Source: Lentisphaeria bacterium (GTDB lineage Bacteria; Verrucomicrobiota; Lentisphaeria; Oligosphaerales; Oligosphaeraceae). Taken from it: DNA of 6,354 bases. The translations under genes were made by a program, and so were the position numbers. Below the pieces are notes generated by a model. The model did no database searches. It was given only the letters and a program-made list of their open reading frames with translations, and was not told the DNA's origin. Of this stretch, positions 5,373 to 6,354 are shown one piece after another (positions within the stretch are counted from its first letter, which is position 1; each line of letters starts with the position of its first letter). The stretch covers positions 1-6,354 of the forward strand of contig JAQVUB010000160.1 in the NCBI GenBank assembly GCA_028699735.1. Direction: 5' to 3'.

Positions 5373-6354
5373 ATGAGCGCAAATCTTTGTAAAATCCCAC
5401 TGATCCTGATGCTCTGCCTGATCGCCGCTTCCTGCCGGAAAAACCCGGCGGAGGAGGCCGGGCAATCCGTTTCGGAGCCTCTGCTGAAGGCCGAGGTTGT
5501 TCGCGGCCCGTTAAGCTTCCGGATCAGCACCGATCGTGACACGCTGACCATCAGCGATAACCTGATCCTTACCTTATCCGCTGAAGCACCCGAAGACTAC
5601 AGCTTCGAATTTCCAAAATTCGGAGAAGGACTCGAACCCTTTGGCATTGTCGACTACAAAACGGAGCCAGCACGCATCACGGACCGGAAAAGCATACTCT
5701 ATTCGCGATCCTATGTCCTCGAACCGCTCTTTGCGGAAACCTACGAAATCCCGGCGGTCAAGGGAATCTTCCGCGAAAATGGCGATCATGGCAAAATTCA
5801 TGAACTGGAAACGGAGCCATTCGCCATCACCGTTCAATTGCCACCCCCGGAATTCTGGGAGCAACTTGATATCGATACGGAAACCGGGCTCGAACCCGCC
5901 CAATCTCTGATCTCAAAACGCAAGCGAAATCACATCTATTACGCCACCGGGACAATCGCAGGACTGCTGCTGGCCACAGCTCTGATCCTCTATTTCCGCA
6001 AGCGCAGAAAGCAGATTGAGGCGCCTCCCCCGATTCCTCCGCATATAAAAGCATTTGCGGCTCTGCAAAAGCTGATTGAAGAAGATTTTGTCGGTAAAAA
6101 TGAATTTAAGCTTTTTTATCTGCACATCTCAGCTATCCTCCGTATCTACATCGAAGAGCGATTCCATATCCAGGCGCCGGAACTCACCACACAGGAATTC
6201 CTTGAAATCCTTACCAAAGACCAGTCTCTGCTGAAAAATCACCAGAAGCTGCTGCAAAACTTTCTAACCCATTGCGATATGGTCAAATTCGCTGAACATC
6301 AACCCGATAAAAACGAAATCCAAAATACCTTCGATGCCTGCAAAGCTTTCATCA
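5373..6354 (+). CDS. BatD-like membrane protein with DUF4381-like tail, 3' partial
   Basis: The frame is open from the ATG at 5373 to the right edge (327 codons, no stop). The N-terminus is a lipoprotein-type signal: Lys7, a hydrophobic stretch, then LCLIAASC with the candidate lipidated Cys at residue 21. Residues about 40-155 look beta-rich, like the extracytoplasmic domain of BatD proteins (SFRISTDRDTLTISDNL, SYVLEPLFAETYEIPAV). A transmembrane helix spans about 188-208 (YYATGTIAGLLLATALILYF), followed by RKRRK, which predicts the C-terminus in the cytoplasm. Residues about 223-327 resemble the DUF4381/BatD C-terminal domain (FYLHISAILRIYIEERF, then ELTTQEFLEIL, then CDMVKFAEH). It starts 8 bases after the previous stop, so the two genes are almost surely cotranscribed. 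No good Shine-Dalgarno site is seen, suggesting translational coupling. Oddity: a lipid anchor and a membrane helix in one protein; the signal might instead be cut by signal peptidase I or stay uncleaved. Probably only a short piece is missing at the 3' end. Confidence 0.88.
   Translation, partial: MSANLCKIPLILMLCLIAASCRKNPAEEAGQSVSEPLLKAEVVRGPLSFRISTDRDTLTISDNLILTLSAEAPEDYSFEFPKFGEGLEPFGIVDYKTEPARITDRKSILYSRSYVLEPLFAETYEIPAVKGIFRENGDHGKIHELETEPFAITVQLPPPEFWEQLDIDTETGLEPAQSLISKRKRNHIYYATGTIAGLLLATALILYFRKRRKQIEAPPPIPPHIKAFAALQKLIEEDFVGKNEFKLFYLHISAILRIYIEERFHIQAPELTTQEFLEILTKDQSLLKNHQKLLQNFLTHCDMVKFAEHQPDKNEIQNTFDACKAFI

Overview
The window reads as one stretch of chromosome with all genes on the + strand. 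It starts inside a U32-family protein gene (RlhA/TrhP-like RNA hydroxylation family). After a 297-base gap comes a four-gene run: a MoxR-family AAA+ ATPase, a DUF58 protein, a membrane-anchored TPR/SurA-like protein, and a BatD-like membrane protein with a DUF4381-like cytosolic tail that runs off the right edge. MoxR followed by DUF58 and Bat-type proteins is the classic MoxR/Bat (aerotolerance-type) layout. The von Willebrand A-domain partners (BatA/BatB) would be expected just downstream.

The organism is probably a diderm bacterium. A lipobox-bearing protein and a SurA-like protein with a periplasmic domain both imply a periplasm. The base composition is moderately GC-rich. The intergenic repeats, built from ACGAAAAGCACGAAA-type words and from GGACGGGACAC-type words, resemble repeats I associate with PVC-group genomes (Lentisphaerota, Kiritimatiellota, Verrucomicrobiota). 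That placement is a low-confidence impression, not a result.

Layout: 1-1844 U32 protein (5' end missing); 1845-2141 intergenic with a 41-bp inverted repeat (1960-2072); 2142-3134 MoxR ATPase; 3141-3194 a second, related inverted repeat holding an 18-bp perfect palindrome; 3205-4083 DUF58; 4087-4260 a large inverted array of 11-bp GC-rich units; 4276-5364 TPR/SurA-like protein; 5373-6354 BatD/DUF4381-like protein (3' end missing).

How the genes may work together (inference from the families): the MoxR ATPase acts as a chaperone-like motor in the cytoplasm. The DUF58 protein has a vWA-like fold with an intact DxSxS motif and is its usual partner. The two membrane proteins would link this cytosolic pair to the envelope: one places a TPR and SurA-like domain outside the membrane, the other places a beta-rich domain outside and a DUF4381-like domain inside.

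The most unusual aspect is the spacing. The first three gaps, including two inside the presumed operon, are each largely filled by a long inverted repeat able to fold in RNA, from two unrelated sequence families. The last gap is only 8 bases. No promoter or standard rho-independent terminator could be supported anywhere.
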